Of a stretch of 64,000 nucleotides of DNA, positions 11,188-22,958 are shown piece after piece. Positions within the stretch are counted from its first letter, which is position 1; each line of letters starts with the position of its first letter. The notes beneath the pieces are model-generated. The model did no database searches, was not told where the DNA came from, and worked only from the letters and a program-made list of their open reading frames with translations. The DNA comes from Haliotis asinina (lineage: Eukaryota > Mollusca > Gastropoda > Lepetellida > Haliotidae): assembly GCF_037392515.1 (NCBI RefSeq), contig NC_090281.1, positions 47,902,645-47,966,644 on the forward strand. The letters run 5' to 3'. A program made the position numbers and the translations under genes.

Positions 11188-12519
11188 TAGCCACATAAAG
11201 AAACTGTGCATTGTCAAAATATTATCCCAGTTGATAAGTACGATAACAAAGGTACATATAAACTTTAATGGAGGGATCATGACACCATAACAAGTCGTGA
11301 GAATTTCAATTGAAAAGTCAAACAATGAAGTCACAAGCGGGACAGGGGTCAACCGACCATGTCACACCCTCAATAACGGGTACGTCCACCATAGGCATTG
11401 AGAACAGTAGTGCATTGACGACGCATAGAACCTGTCAGACGTGCAAGGAAGGCGTGTGGGATGCCAGATTCTCTCGAGTTCTGTTGCAAGATAAAGGACG
11501 TTATTTTGCGGATTAGGAAGACGGCGTAGACATCGATCCATTTCGTCCCAAACACGCTCTATCGGAGAGATAGCTGGTGAATTTGCAGGCCAAGGCATTA
11601 AGTCAACGTTGTGGTGTTGCAAGAAATCCATAGCAACCCTTGTCATATGAGGACGAGCGTTGTCCTGTTGGAATGTTATCCCAGGGCCATGACGTTGCCG
11701 AAAAGGAATTGCCACAGGTCTGTGAACAGTCCTGTGCATAACATCCTCCCATGCGTCTATAGGCACGTTGACGTCCATCACGATGGGAAATGTTAAACCT
11801 GGACTCATCTGCAAAAACAACATTTCTCCACCTAAACAAGGTCTGCGGACATGATTTCGGCACCACATTCGGCGAGTTTGTCGATGACGTTGTGTCATGA
11901 TAGGTCGTATGCCCTGATCTCGTGATGACGTTAACGTTGTCGAACTGTGTTGGGTTGAATACTGTGAAGACCTTTGATGGCCCTGGCTGTTATCACTGCA
12001 GTCTGAAACCTGTGGCGAAGATGGGTCACCCTTATCCATCGGTCCTGTTTTGGCGTTGTTACACGCGGACGTTCAGAACGTGGCCGATCGATGACGTCAT
12101 TTGTGTTTCAGCAGCGTCTCACTAGTGCAGAAATGGTGTCCCAGTGGCAGTGGAAATGTGCAGCCACTTGTCGTTGAGACATTTCCCCACGGACCATTCC
12201 AATGGCATCATCACGTTGTGCAGACGTGAGCCTTCGCATGCTATGCGTTTCAATAGCTGTTTAATTTTTTTGAACGATCGCAGGGGAAGGGGTTGACCTT
12301 TCCAAAGTGACAAAAGTATTGTGTGGTATTCATTTGCTGTTTCTCCTTCCCGGAATGCACGTGCAACAACGTATTGCAGGTCTCAATCACGAAATCACTG
12401 ACGTCACGGAACGTGGCACGTGCATGCATGTTGGATACATGTCACAATGTAAATCCTTATGTGTCTACACAGGTTTTATAAATTTAGATTTTAATTTTTG
12501 TGCAGTTTTTATGTGCCTA
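11188..12519 (-). mobile_element. Decayed Tc1-like transposon
   Basis: Ends are imperfect inverted repeats: TAGCCACATAAAGAAACTG at the left, and at the right the complement of TAGGCACATAAAAACTGCA. A TA lies at each end. The interior holds a broken transposase gene on the minus strand. The element sits inside the second LINE-tail copy. Its left and right end sequences recur at 20,160-20,700 and in part at 31,993-32,120. Confidence 0.85.
11362..12275 (-). pseudogene. Tc1-like transposase pseudogene
   Basis: Recognisable in order on the minus strand: an N-terminal HTH piece (SAQRDDAIGMVRGEMSQRQV) near 12.2 kb, a first catalytic block VFADESRFN, a second block ITFQQDNARPH, and the third block SPAISPIERVWDEMD, with DD34E spacing. 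These lie in more than one frame, so the gene is frameshifted at several points. It cannot make transposase as it stands. Confidence 0.85.
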
Positions 12520-12690
12520 GCATATGTTTTTACTCGAAGTGTTTTGGATATTTAATATAATTAACAACTCTTTGAAATGTTTTAAACGTATATTCTGCAA
12601 CACACCGTTAACAGAATGCTCTCTTCGATTCATGCTATGTACACATCTGATAACCCAACTATACTACGTACCAACTTACATAAACAATAA
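12520..12690 (+). pseudogene. Second LINE-tail copy, right part
   Basis: Continues the tail copy interrupted at 11,187: taattaacaactctttgaaatgttt here matches taattaacaacttagtgaaatatgt at 10,882, and acaataaaaac ends it. Confidence 0.55.
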
Positions 12691-13933
12691 AAACTAAGCA
12701 GCCAGAAGACTGCACAGTCAGAGGGTACATAGATTTCTAAAGGGATACAGGTGTAATTTATTATGAAACAAGGCAATGCATTGACTCACATTTCACATGA
12801 ACACAGATAATTAATCATTAAACACATTATTTTAAGAATATAGCTAATTCGGTCATCTGTAAATAAACTATGATATAAAAGCCATTTAGAATAAAATTCA
12901 CCTTTACAGCTTTTGTTAAAAAAGATACATTTTTCAACAGTATGTCTCGATTTCAACTCACTTCTGAACTGAGCAATGGCTGGTAAAGCAGAATTGACCT
13001 TGCATTTATACAAGTAATACCTTCCCAAATAATATGAACAAATAAAAAAAAGTCATTGAAAACATTTTTCTTACAGCCGTAAAGTATCAGTTCCATATTA
13101 GGCGTGAGATGATGGATGTGATCACAACCTTCTGTTAACCATGATAAATATTTTGACCCCCAAAAAGGTTTGCACAAATTCACATTCCCAAAACAAGTGG
13201 CAAATAGATTCCTTTTCTTCATTACAGAATGAATATAAAATCAAATCTTATATTTTGATTTTTCAAGAAATGCATTGGTACTTGTACTGAAATTATCTCA
13301 TTTTGGTGTCTTGTGTTGATTTAAACGATTTTAGGAAAATACAGTTCCAGTCAAGATTACACTGGAAATCCTCTTGTCACTTTAACTGTGCTCTTGGTGT
13401 CCTGTTTGAAGAACAAAACTATAGTAATAGGCTTTTGAGCTTTTATTAATTAAAAGTAACCGCTAAATAATCGGCGTATTTCCTATACATTGTTCAATGT
13501 TTGCTTTCACTACTGACAACCCAGCAAAACATTTTCTTATAGTGCTAATTACACCACAGTATTCTAAAAAGATTCAATTGATACCTTCCATCAAATTTAA
13601 CCAGATACAGATAACTGCCGTTCGAGACCATCCTTCATAAGAAGGTTTTCTTGTCAATAACGATATTGCTGTTATGAAATATATTATCAGACAAGAACTC
13701 TTCAGAATTATCAGGCTTAATTTTAATTGAAAAATCATAAAAAAAACATTGAAACAATCAATCCAGAAGGGATTTTTCAGATTTCTGACAATTGTTTTTC
13801 AAAATTTCTTCACCATGTTTATCAAATCCACTACATTTGAAATAGCTAGTATTTAAGAAACGTTTCAACCTGGGAGTTTAGTAAATAGTTTTCGCATCCG
13901 AGTCACCTTCAAAGCTTTGACATATTCACATAC

Positions 13934-14143
13934 AGTGGAAGCTATCTTATTGGGACCCTAAGCAACGCGGTTTTCTATATAATTCGGACCGAATTGTTGG
14001 TCCCTTCAGAAGCTAACCAAGTTATCATTACATATAGGCTAACTAATTCGGACTTCATATAACTCGGATTTCGGACTGAAATCTCAGCCCTTCAAGGTAA
14101 TTTACTATGAAAACTTCGCTAATTAACTCGGACTAACTGGACT
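13934..14143. mobile_element. Possible pogo-type MITE inside the LINE
   Basis: TA then CAGTGGAAGC at 13,932-13,943 looks like the start of a pogo/Tigger-type end. Internal repeats of aattcgga and aactcgga, and a right end whose complement begins cagtccagttagtccgagtt, fit the same style. The right boundary is uncertain. Confidence 0.4.
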
Positions 14144-14995
14144 GCCAGAGGCGGAAGTGCTTTGTAGGTAGCCAATTACCGACTTCAAACTTATTATCAT
14201 ACCCAATCCACCCACCTTAATCGGTCTACGCGTGGTTTCTCTCTTTATCGTGTCAGGTGTTTTATTCCACACAAAATTAAATAGCATTTTGTTAAGTTCC
14301 TCACGAAAAACACCAGGAGGATTAGGTAAAGCTAGAAAAAGATATTTCATTTTGGAAATAGGTAACGATTTGATCAAAGCAGTCTTTCCATGTGTGATTA
14401 AGATTCTGTGCATCCACGTATTCATCACGTGTTTTAATTCAAAAAGTTTGGAGCTAAAATTGGAATGAACAATATTTGAAACATTTGTGCTTAGGGTAAC
14501 ACCTAAAACCTTGAATGATGAGGGTTCCATTGTAGCTTTAAATGGGATAAATACTTTCTGTGCTCTTTATCTTACTGCCAATCCATATCCCCTGCGATTT
14601 ATCATAATTAATCTTCAAAACTTTCATACTAGTAAATACATCCAGCGACTTAAAGCTTCAGTGGAACGTTTGCTCCTATCAAGAAGAAAATCAGTATCAT
14701 CTGCATACTGTGAAATTACATACTCCGTATCGTTTACATGCATTCCTTTTATATCCTTGTTTTAACGCACCATGTTTGCCAGTATTTCCACACACAGCAG
14801 GTAAACATATAGCGACAAGGGCCTCCATGACTACAGCCCCTTAATGAGTCTCTGTGCCTACAGCCCCTTAGAACTTCAAAGGAGGAGGACATTTTGTCAC
14901 TTTTAGTAATGCAGGATTTAATATCCTTATGGAAAACTTTAATCCATCTTCTTATGACAGACCCAAAACGCAAAAATGATAATGTTTTCTGTATA

Positions 14996-15252
14996 GTGAG
15001 TGAGTGAGTTTAGTTTTACGCCGCACTCAGCAATATTCCAGCTGTATGACGGTGGTCTGTAAATAATCGAGTCTGGACCAGACAATCCAGTGTGATCAAT
15101 ATCATGAGCATCGATCTGTGCAACTGGAAACCAATGTCATGTGTCAACCAAGTCAGCAAGTCTGACCAAGAGAACCCTGTTAGTCGCCCCTTACGACAAG
15201 CATAGCCGCCTTTTATGGCAAGCATGGGTAACTGAAGGCCTATTCTACCCCG
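14996..15252 (-). mobile_element. SINE (long-body family), near full length, inside the LINE
   Basis: Minus-strand copy. It runs from the (gagt)n tail at the left through tacgccgcactcagcaatat, the gtctgtaaataatcgagtct block and the catgtgtcaaccaagtcagc block to the head (cttacgacaagcat, ending ctaccccgg). Flanks ttttctgtata and tttttctatata may be a worn target-site duplication. Confidence 0.85.
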
Positions 15253-15640
15253 GAACCTTCACGGATCTTTTTCTATATAAACGTCCATGAAACAGAATCA
15301 AAAGCTTTAGCAACATCAACTGATAATAACATACCTGGGATTATTTGTGATTCTGTAAAATTCTTATGTTATCACCAATACATGTGTGTAATGTTTGGTC
15401 AGTATTAATTATAATTGGGAGGAATTTTTAATCCGTTGAGCAATACAAGAAGAAGCTTTTTTGTAAGCTATACTAAGCAAGGAAATGGGCCTCCAGTTTG
15501 TAAGAAAACGCTTAAGTTTATCACCCTTAGGAATAAAAGTAATGACACCTAAATTTTGAGTATGTACTATCGGGTATCTTAATGGTACAATTTCGGTGAT
15601 TCTGTTCCTGCTAACTCTAAATGTGCTTCCCAAAAATTGC

Positions 15641-16490
15641 GCTAACCATACTTTTCAAGTCAGAAACTTAATCCTCCGTTTTTGATTTATAATTAGAGTG
15701 AATTAAAGGTTTTAGTACTTGTATGTAATAAAGAAATGATGAAGCTACCGTTTTTTTTTAAAAAAAGCAATAAACTGTTGCAGCTCTTCTACTTTACAGT
15801 TCGTTTGATTTCATTTGAGGCCGATGAATTGCTCACTAACACAAAATCTAACTATCGCAACGAAACTAAATGTGGTACAGTCACATGAAATCGACAGATC
15901 AAGGCAGATGGTTTGTCTCATAATTTTGGACACCCGAAAAAAGCAATGCTATGTAATGATTAGATTTTGTGAACTTGGGCAATTCATCGGTCTTAATGAT
16001 ATCAAACAGACTAATTAGATTTTGAAAACAGTAGTTCTTGCAACGATTGTGAAAATATTCTGTTTCGATAATGATATGGTATAACACAGACCACGGGCAA
16101 ACTGTAGCGCACATGTGGTTGGGCAGCGTAGAGAAAATGACCAGCCTTCATATATGCGAGCGAAGCGAGCAAAGGTTGGCAACACACTTCCCTCGCTTCG
16201 GTTCAAAAAGTATTTTTCGTGTCAAAATAAAGTATCGCCACCACCAAAGGTACACTCCCATTTCCTCACTAGGTTGTGTTCTCCGATTTCCAACCCCATA
16301 TTTAATAATTACTCACGTGAAATATGTTTTATTCAACATTTTAAGCGCCACTAGACAAATTGCCTAGACAACAAGATCACCTACCTGTGCTACATGAGAG
16401 GTATTACTAACGTGTAACCACAAAGGCTGTTGACGACAGCTCTTTTTTAAAATATTTTCACATGTGCGTATAGACATGAAGTGCAAGACA
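15641..16490. other. Intergenic DNA, no gene seen
   Basis: AT-rich, with short open frames only and no recognisable motif. Confidence 0.5.
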
Positions 16491-16494
16491 TCAC

Positions 16495-16725
16495 TTAAAC
16501 GATAATAGAAATTAGCCATATACTACATGAAGATTTTACCCATTTTTAAACCTTTACTGATAATTTGCAAATGAATACATGCGTTTAACGTTAACAGAAA
16601 TTATCCATAAATTACATGATTTTTTTACCTATTTTCTGATATTCGTACACAAATGATTTACAATACATCCGTATAAGCGAAAGCAGAATCGATCCATACG
16701 CTACATGAAGTTCTTACCTATATCC
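16495..16725. repeat. Three degenerate ~90-bp tandem repeats
   Basis: The block agaaattagccatatactacatgaag (16.50 kb) recurs as cagaaattatccataaattacatga (16.60 kb) and cagaatcgatccatacgctacatg (16.68 kb), each followed by a tttacctat stretch. Confidence 0.6.
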
Positions 16726-17227
16726 AGTAGTCTGCAGTGTGTTTATTAAGAACTTGATGGTCGTAGAACATCGGACGTGGTGACAATATACACACAATAT
16801 CAGAACGATGAACAGAACGATGTTGTGTGAAACTTGTTTATTATTATGGGATATTTATATAGCGCATATTCATGCAACTAGTGCTTGCTCGGGGCGGTGG
16901 TATTTATAAGGATAGTTATAAGCATTTTCAGAGGCGTAGACAAACAGAAGCATATATTTACGTTAATCACATAAAGGATGCAACCACTGAGCCCGTCCTA
17001 AACGTGTGACAGTTGAGTGATATATCGTTTTGCATGTTAAATAAACAAATAGCAATTCTCCATGTCTAATTCAACATATTTTCCTGTCCATTTGACAGGT
17101 TGTCCTACGGAGCTTCCAAGTCCTTTCACATGCAGATGCATGTACATAAGGCGTATTCAACAGAAATGTTAAAACCAACAAAGTAAACTTCGAGTGCAAC
17201 TCAACAACTCCAGTGACTCTCCAGTAA

Positions 17228-17296
17228 TAATGCTGTAGCCTCTAGCCTGTAACCTGTAGCCTGTAACCTGTAGCCTGTAGCCTGCAGCCTGTAACG
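17228..17296. repeat. 7-bp-based minisatellite
   Basis: Runs of tgtagcc, tgtaacc and tgcagcc in alternation, about nine units. Confidence 0.8.
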
Positions 17297-17380
17297 CTGC
17301 AACCACTGTATCTCATAATGACGTTTGGAACGAGTAATTTAACCACTAAACAGCCGATGTCTAGGATTCAGATACTAGAT

Positions 17381-17649
17381 GAGTGAGTGAGTGAGTGAGT
17401 GAGTGAGTGAGTGAGTGAGTGAGTGAGTGAGGGAGGGAGGGAGGGAGGGAGGGAGTGAGCTTTACGCCGCACTCAGCAATATTTCAGCTATGTGATGGCG
17501 GTTTGTAAAAAAATCGAGTCTGGACCAGACAAGCCAGTGATCAACAGCATGAGCACCGATCTGCGCAAATGGTCACAGATGACATATGTCAACCAGGTCA
17601 GCGAGCCTGACTACCCGATCCCGTTAGTCTTCTCTTACGACAAGCACAG
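17381..17649 (-). mobile_element. SINE (long-body family) with expanded tail
   Basis: The minus-strand copy has a tail expanded to (gagt)n followed by (ggga)n at 17,381-17,457. The body and head follow to cttacgacaagca. The head is cut short. Confidence 0.85.
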
Positions 17650-18282
17650 ACGTAAGTTACTAATGTTGACTATTGAGGGGAACATATTAAAGCGATAGCA
17701 ATTGCCATACCACTGTAATAGTTTTTCTCCCCGTGAATTGTCTGATGTGAAGTCATTACCCGAATTAAAGTATAGTATATATGAAATGAAAACAAGCTGA
17801 AATAGTTTCAGTCTCTTTTGATAACTTACAAGAGACTTGCAACCCAGATCAAGTACACAGTTAACAGGCAACAGGGGCGGATAACTCAAATCAACGTGAA
17901 AGAATCTGGTACTTTCCGTATCTTGCGATGCGCATTTGTCAAAGGAAGACAATGACTAAACTATCAACAGTTCGACGCATCGATAGCTTTAAATTGCTAT
18001 CGGAGACTCAACAATTGCAGTCCATACATTGTTCGATGCATCCTTACAGCCCTAACAGTTACCATTTAACAGTCAATAATTTAGCAGAGACGAGTAAAGA
18101 AGGTTTATATTCATTGAGAAAATTTACATTTGTACGTCACGTTTTTTGGCTAGGCCATGACATTACTTTTTCATCTCGTGAAACGTTCCGCGTCAGGAAT
18201 GAAGAACGGAGCGTAGCGATGGCACGTTGAAATGCCAGTTTGGATACGTTTAGTTGTATCCTCGACACACCCTTACCTTTAA
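17650..18282. other. Intergenic DNA, no gene seen
   Basis: No motif or splice-flanked frame is seen. This ends at the left edge of duplicated segment copy B. Confidence 0.5.
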
Positions 18283-18336
18283 TACCAAGTTACCATGAGA
18301 AAAAGGTATTCCGAGGCGACCTTACGTAGTTAAAAA

Positions 18337-18494
18337 GTGTGTTTAGTTTCACCCCGCTTTCAGGAGAATTCCAGCAATATTACGGCAGGGGGCACCAGTG
18401 ATGGGCTTCACACATTGTACCCATGTGTGGAATCGAACCCGGATCTTCGGCGTGACAAGCAAACGCTTTAACCACTAACTACCGCATCGCCCCT
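18337..18494 (-). mobile_element. tRNA-head SINE in copy B
   Basis: Minus-strand copy with tail tttagtttcaccccgctttc, body ccagcaatatt, a B-box complement (ggaatcgaaccc) and an A-box complement near taaccactaacta. It has a counterpart at 30,994-31,150, so it inserted before the duplication. Confidence 0.9.
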
Positions 18495-18540
18495 GACCTT
18501 AAGTAGATAAGGTTGAAATATATGACTGTACTCATTCTAT

Positions 18541-18642
18541 GTATGTATGTATGTATGTATGTATGTATGTATGTATGTATGTATGTATGTATGTATGTAT
18601 GTATACTGGTAAGTATACACACACACACACACACACACACAC
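18541..18642. repeat. (gtat)16 and (ac)n microsatellites
   Basis: Sixteen gtat units to 18,604, then a short spacer and an (ac)n run. The matching site in copy C holds about 30 gtat units and no (ac)n run. Confidence 0.95.
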
Positions 18643-19740
18643 TTTAGTGAATCGCTAAAACGCACCCTTCATAAAATGCACGTGCATCATGAAATTGTAC
18701 ATTCACTTTGTGTTGTCTATAGCAATATAGTCTACAGCAATAGGCTCTAAATAGCCACATCAATGACATTCCTCGTGCATTGTTCTAAGCCACTGCAGAC
18801 GACAAGAGAATGAAAGTACTGACAGAAACTCCATGACAAAACGCCATCTGCTGTTTACTAACATTGGCATCGAAACATGAGGTGGCAGGGCACTTCAGCC
18901 TATCCAGACAGACCATCTTTCACCAAGTGCATGCATCACTAAATTGTGAAACCATGTTTCGATGAAATAAGTTCGCACATTTGGTTGAATATGGACACCA
19001 AATAACATCTAATATAAAGAAATTTGTGTATGTTCTACCATGCAAGGCGCAATGTTGAAGATGAACTAAAATTTACATGTCCTGCAAATACGCAATAGCT
19101 GAGTGTACAGACACTGCTTTCCGAAGACTAAGTGGTTATCCTTTGACTATACATTATGTTGACAGAAAAAAGAAAAATACACAAGCAAAACAAAAACACA
19201 AAAAACCCCAAAACCAACCAACCAAACAAAAAAAAACCCAACAAAAGAACAACAACAAACAATTCCAATTAAATGAAAAAAGGAACCCAGGTGTCCACGA
19301 GTGAATGGATATTCTGAATCAGAGATTTGCCACACATAGGCCTTTCACATTGCAGAGAGGGATGGTGAAAGGTAACACAACGCGTATTACGGACTGTGAT
19401 GCATGATTTTGTAATGTTCAGTGACAGATATAATCATGCTTACTTTTCTAAAACTGATCATCCATCGATTTAACAGTGTGGATAACCGGGCAATCCTGTA
19501 ACTTTTCCCTTTAGACACCTCTTAATCTAAAATACTTCTCTCTTTGGTTGCACCGTTGCCATAACAATGCCAAAAGTGTTATCCCCTCAATGTCGGTGTG
19601 AACTTTTTGCCTTGTAGTCGAGGCAACACAGAACCTAACCAACTGCACTGACGCATTGCATACTTATTCATTGGTCAGTTGGTCAGGGGGGTGTGGGTGT
19701 GGGTCGGATGTGATTGTTCATGACCTATACCACACACAGT

Positions 19741-19786
<46 letters not shown>

Positions 19787-20159
19787 CAGATAGACAGATA
19801 GATTGATAGATATGAATGGAAATAAATTAACTTCTCCACTAACTTGGGGAAACCTACTACAAACGGTATGTAGATTAATTTCACAAGGATCATGCATCAA
19901 AGTGGTATGAAACGTGCAAATCTCGAGCATGTAAACAGCTGCGTTTTGATGTAAAGTTTTTTAAGGATTCGACAATTTTCATTGACTTTTATCATTTCTT
20001 GAACACAAAACAATCTTGTCAACTTTACGAATTTGCTTTACAATACATCAGCCTTATATAAACTGTACCTTTAAACAGAATGGGATAATTTGCAAAATAT
20101 ACCTTAGAGCAGGTGACTTAAATAAGTGGCTACATGTACACTAGTGAGTTTACCTATAC
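18643..20159. other. Intergenic DNA within copy B
   Basis: No gene is seen. It includes an A-rich run (19,165-19,260) and a (gata)n microsatellite (19,741-19,804). Most of it (19,014 onward) is absent from copy C. Confidence 0.5.
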
Positions 20160-20700
20160 TAGGCACATAAAGAAACTGTGCATACAAAAATTTAAAATCT
20201 AAATTTATCAAACCTGTGCAGACACATAAGCATTTAAACTCGGAGATTAGTGACATGTATCCAACATGCATGCACGAGCCACGTTCCGTGACGTCAGTGA
20301 TTTCGTCCTTGACATGCAGTACGTTGCTGCACGTGCATTTCGGGAAAGAGAAACAGGGCAAATGAATACCACACAAAACTGTCACTTTGGAAAGGTCAAC
20401 CCCTGCCCTTGCGGTCGTTCAAAAAATTAAACGGCTATTGAAACACATAGCATGCGAAGGCTCACGTCTGCACAAAGTCATGAGGTCATTGGAATGGTCC
20501 GTGGGGAAATGTCTCAACAAGTGGCTGCACATTTCCACTGCCACCGGGACTCCATTTCTGCACTGGTGAGACGCTAATAAAACATAAATGACGTCAGCGA
20601 CAAGCTCGCTGAACGTGGTGCCGAAATATGTACCTTAAACATTGCTATCGTACTTATCAACTGGGATAACACTTTGACAATGCACAGTATCTTTGGTATA
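20160..20700 (+). mobile_element. Internally deleted Tc1-like element (MITE)
   Basis: Begins TAGGCACATAAAGAAACTG, as at the complement of 12,519, and ends tgcacagtatctttggtata, matching the complement of the left end at 11,188. Its first 420 bp match the 5' part of the element at 11,188-12,519, including the start of the transposase gene (acgtctgcacaaag, then the HTH region). The sequence jumps from gtggtgccgaaat to the far end, removing the catalytic region. It is a non-autonomous relative. Confidence 0.85.
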
Positions 20701-20837
20701 TATTGGTTTGAAGATTGTACGTGCACTATCCGACAATTTTAGGTACTGTAATTATGAATAGCGTGTTTCAAAACGATGTGTTCACCTTGAATCATGAACT
20801 GATATACTTTGATACATTCAAGCAACGGTCAAGTGTA

Positions 20838-20851
20838 TCTCTCTCTCTCTC

Positions 20852-20882
<31 letters not shown>

Positions 20883-20883
20883 C
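20838..20883. repeat. (ct)n microsatellite
   Basis: An almost pure ct run. A shorter run sits at 32,252-32,283 in copy C. Confidence 0.95.
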
Positions 20884-21849
20884 GTTACCCGTTAACAGTG
20901 TTTACTACTGAACACCTCAGTGTTAATTTTAAATTGTTTAAAGCACGGATATAAACCTTTAGTAACCATCGCTAAACGCTCCACACAACAAGACATATTT
21001 TGCCCTAACTCAAAATATCTGTTTCATTAAATGCAGTTCATTTCAGGTACATATATTTCTGGCACTTTAATGACCTACTCATTGCTGAATATTCCTTCAC
21101 ACTGGACATTTTATTACATTTGACACATAGATCATATCGCCATTACCAAGGCTTGTAGAAGAAGAAAATAAATAGACAGGCGGAATTTAGAAGTACTATC
21201 CTGGTGACGTAGAACTAAAAGTATAATATAATACTGCATGAATATTTTTTTTTGAGTTATAGTTATGAAACATAGAAAGATGTTTAGCCATGTGAAACAG
21301 AGATAAATGTTTAGGTATGTGACACAGAAATACATTTAGTCATGTCACGCACAGATACATGTTTATTTATGTGATATAAGTTACAAAATACATTGATACA
21401 ATATTCTGTTCTCAGATACGAGAAAAACAACTGGAATTCATTCACGCAGTAGAATGACTCGTTTATTAACAGTTGTATAATTGCACGATCTGTCCCCCAA
21501 ACCACTCAGAGCTTCCCTTGGGTGGAATCCCCAGGTAGAAGTAAGAAAAACTTTCAATACCACTGACCTGCCTGCCTGAAAGACACTTCTGAAACTTTAA
21601 AGTAAAGTCAGAAATGCTTGGAAAATGCTTTTTGGCAATTATTTGACAATGGTTGATATTTCAGATTCAAAATTCATATATAAGCATTCATCCCACCTCG
21701 ACCTAATATGGCATACGAGTAATCACGATGAACTATATATATATACTATTATATATATATACTATATAAACTATTCTGTGACCCACCAGGCAGGCAGACA
21801 GGGCGATAGCGTTCATGTGGCGCATGGCTGTACATGCCGTCTCAAAATA

Positions 21850-22890
21850 TCAGTTGCAAGTGTCTGTATCACTGCTTTTCGAAGAATCTACCTGAATTAC
21901 AACAGGTGCAACTTGGCTGACGTTAACACCGTCCCGCAGACGGTAATCGTCCGATCGCCCTCGATTTTGAGAACACGGTCTTCAGCCGTTTACCACACGT
22001 CTGGAGTAATTCTTGCAAACAAAGCATAGACAAGCCTTTTATCGTCTGAAAGCTTAAATGTGGTATTAGTGAGAGCAATAACATTCTTACAGTAACCCCA
22101 AAAACAGTTTGATGAGACTCAGCTCCCAGTGTCGTACTGGTGCACGCAGAACTATGTGGCCTTGTCTTGCAGCTAGTTTGTCAGTGATGTACTGGGTAGG
22201 CTTTTTGTGCTGCCGGAGTTATTCCACGACCTGCGGATTTGTTGCCAATAAGGCACGTTACATCAAGTGAAAAAATCCTGTAAATGAGCCTTGAGATTGT
22301 TCATTGTAGGTGTGATGCTACCAGGGACACGCAGATTATGGTAACTGGAGTTATTCAAAATGATTACGTTTGGTTCGTCCTGCTGCGGTTCAAGTTCATG
22401 TTCGAACAAACCCCAAAATACCTGCCCACCCATTTCGCCATGGTAATCACCATCAGATATCTGCTGCAAAACCAAAGTTACAACCCCCATTCAGTTCCTG
22501 CGGGTACCAGCATGCAAGATAATCAGGCGCCTACCTTTGCCTGATAGTAACACTGGCACCTTAGACCGCTATGCAGGAAGCCACATCCGATCTGATGAGT
22601 GATTGGCATTACACCAGGTTTCTTCAGGGTATATAATTTGAAACCCCAAATAGAGGTATTCTTCAATTTTCCTGAGATAAACTGATCGCATGGACAGGAT
22701 TGAGTTCTGCCATTCTCCTCTTTAGTGTACCTGAACCCAATTTCTACCAGAGCTATAATAAGTGACATTTATTATATCTTTGATATCTTCTTGTATTTTA
22801 GCACACGTCGGTGGGATTTTGCGTTCGTACAGTTTGTAAACTGCATTGCGTTTGACACCCTTATCAAAGTTATCCATTTTGTGTTTCCTA
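21850..22890 (-). pseudogene. DDE-type transposase relic, copy B
   Basis: Read on the minus strand from high coordinates. The N-terminus MDNFDKGVKR followed by AVYKLYERKIPPTCAKIQED lies near 22.8-22.9 kb. A stretch around 22.6 kb corresponds to the ETWCNANH block. SDGDYHGEMGGQVFWGLFEH then NVIILNNSSYHN lies at 22.3-22.45 kb. A C-terminal TTFKLSDDKRLVYALF region lies near 22.05 kb. This layout (DETWxNAxH, DYHxEM, VIVMDNASYH) belongs to the widespread invertebrate DDE transposases of the IS630/Tc1-mariner superfamily. Frameshifts separate the blocks, and the second catalytic Asp is Asn. It is not functional as a transposase. Confidence 0.75.
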
Positions 22891-22941
22891 TCTGGTTTTT
22901 ATTTTGACACGACCCCTGGGGTAACTGATCTGTTTCTCAAC

Positions 22942-22947
22942 TTTATT
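22942..22947 (-). promoter_or_regulatory. Polyadenylation signal of P450 copy B
   Basis: AATAAA on the minus strand, 12 bases past the stop codon. A 3' end this close to the stop would be a very short UTR. Confidence 0.5.
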
Positions 22948-22958
22948 TAGCCAGCATT

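Larger units (their letters stand above)
12700..15640 (-). mobile_element. L1/Tx1-type LINE relic with nested insertions
   Basis: Reading from high to low coordinates on the minus strand, the reverse transcriptase blocks appear in their usual order. GVITFIPKGDK then NWRPISLLSIAYK is near 15.5 kb. GCRHRD (for GCRQGDPLS) with MFTCCV lies near 14.85 kb. The catalytic YADD lies at 14,697-14,708. The thumb-region stretch LITHGKTALIKS with KVGGLGMI lies at 14.2-14.5 kb, and an L1/Tx1-style C-terminal tail (YLYKCKVNSALPAIAQFRSEL) at 12.8-13.2 kb. The order and the PKGDK/GCRQGD style indicate the L1/Tx1 group. Several frameshifts and two insertions (a SINE and a MITE) break it. The 5' part (endonuclease) is not seen. 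Confidence 0.8.
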
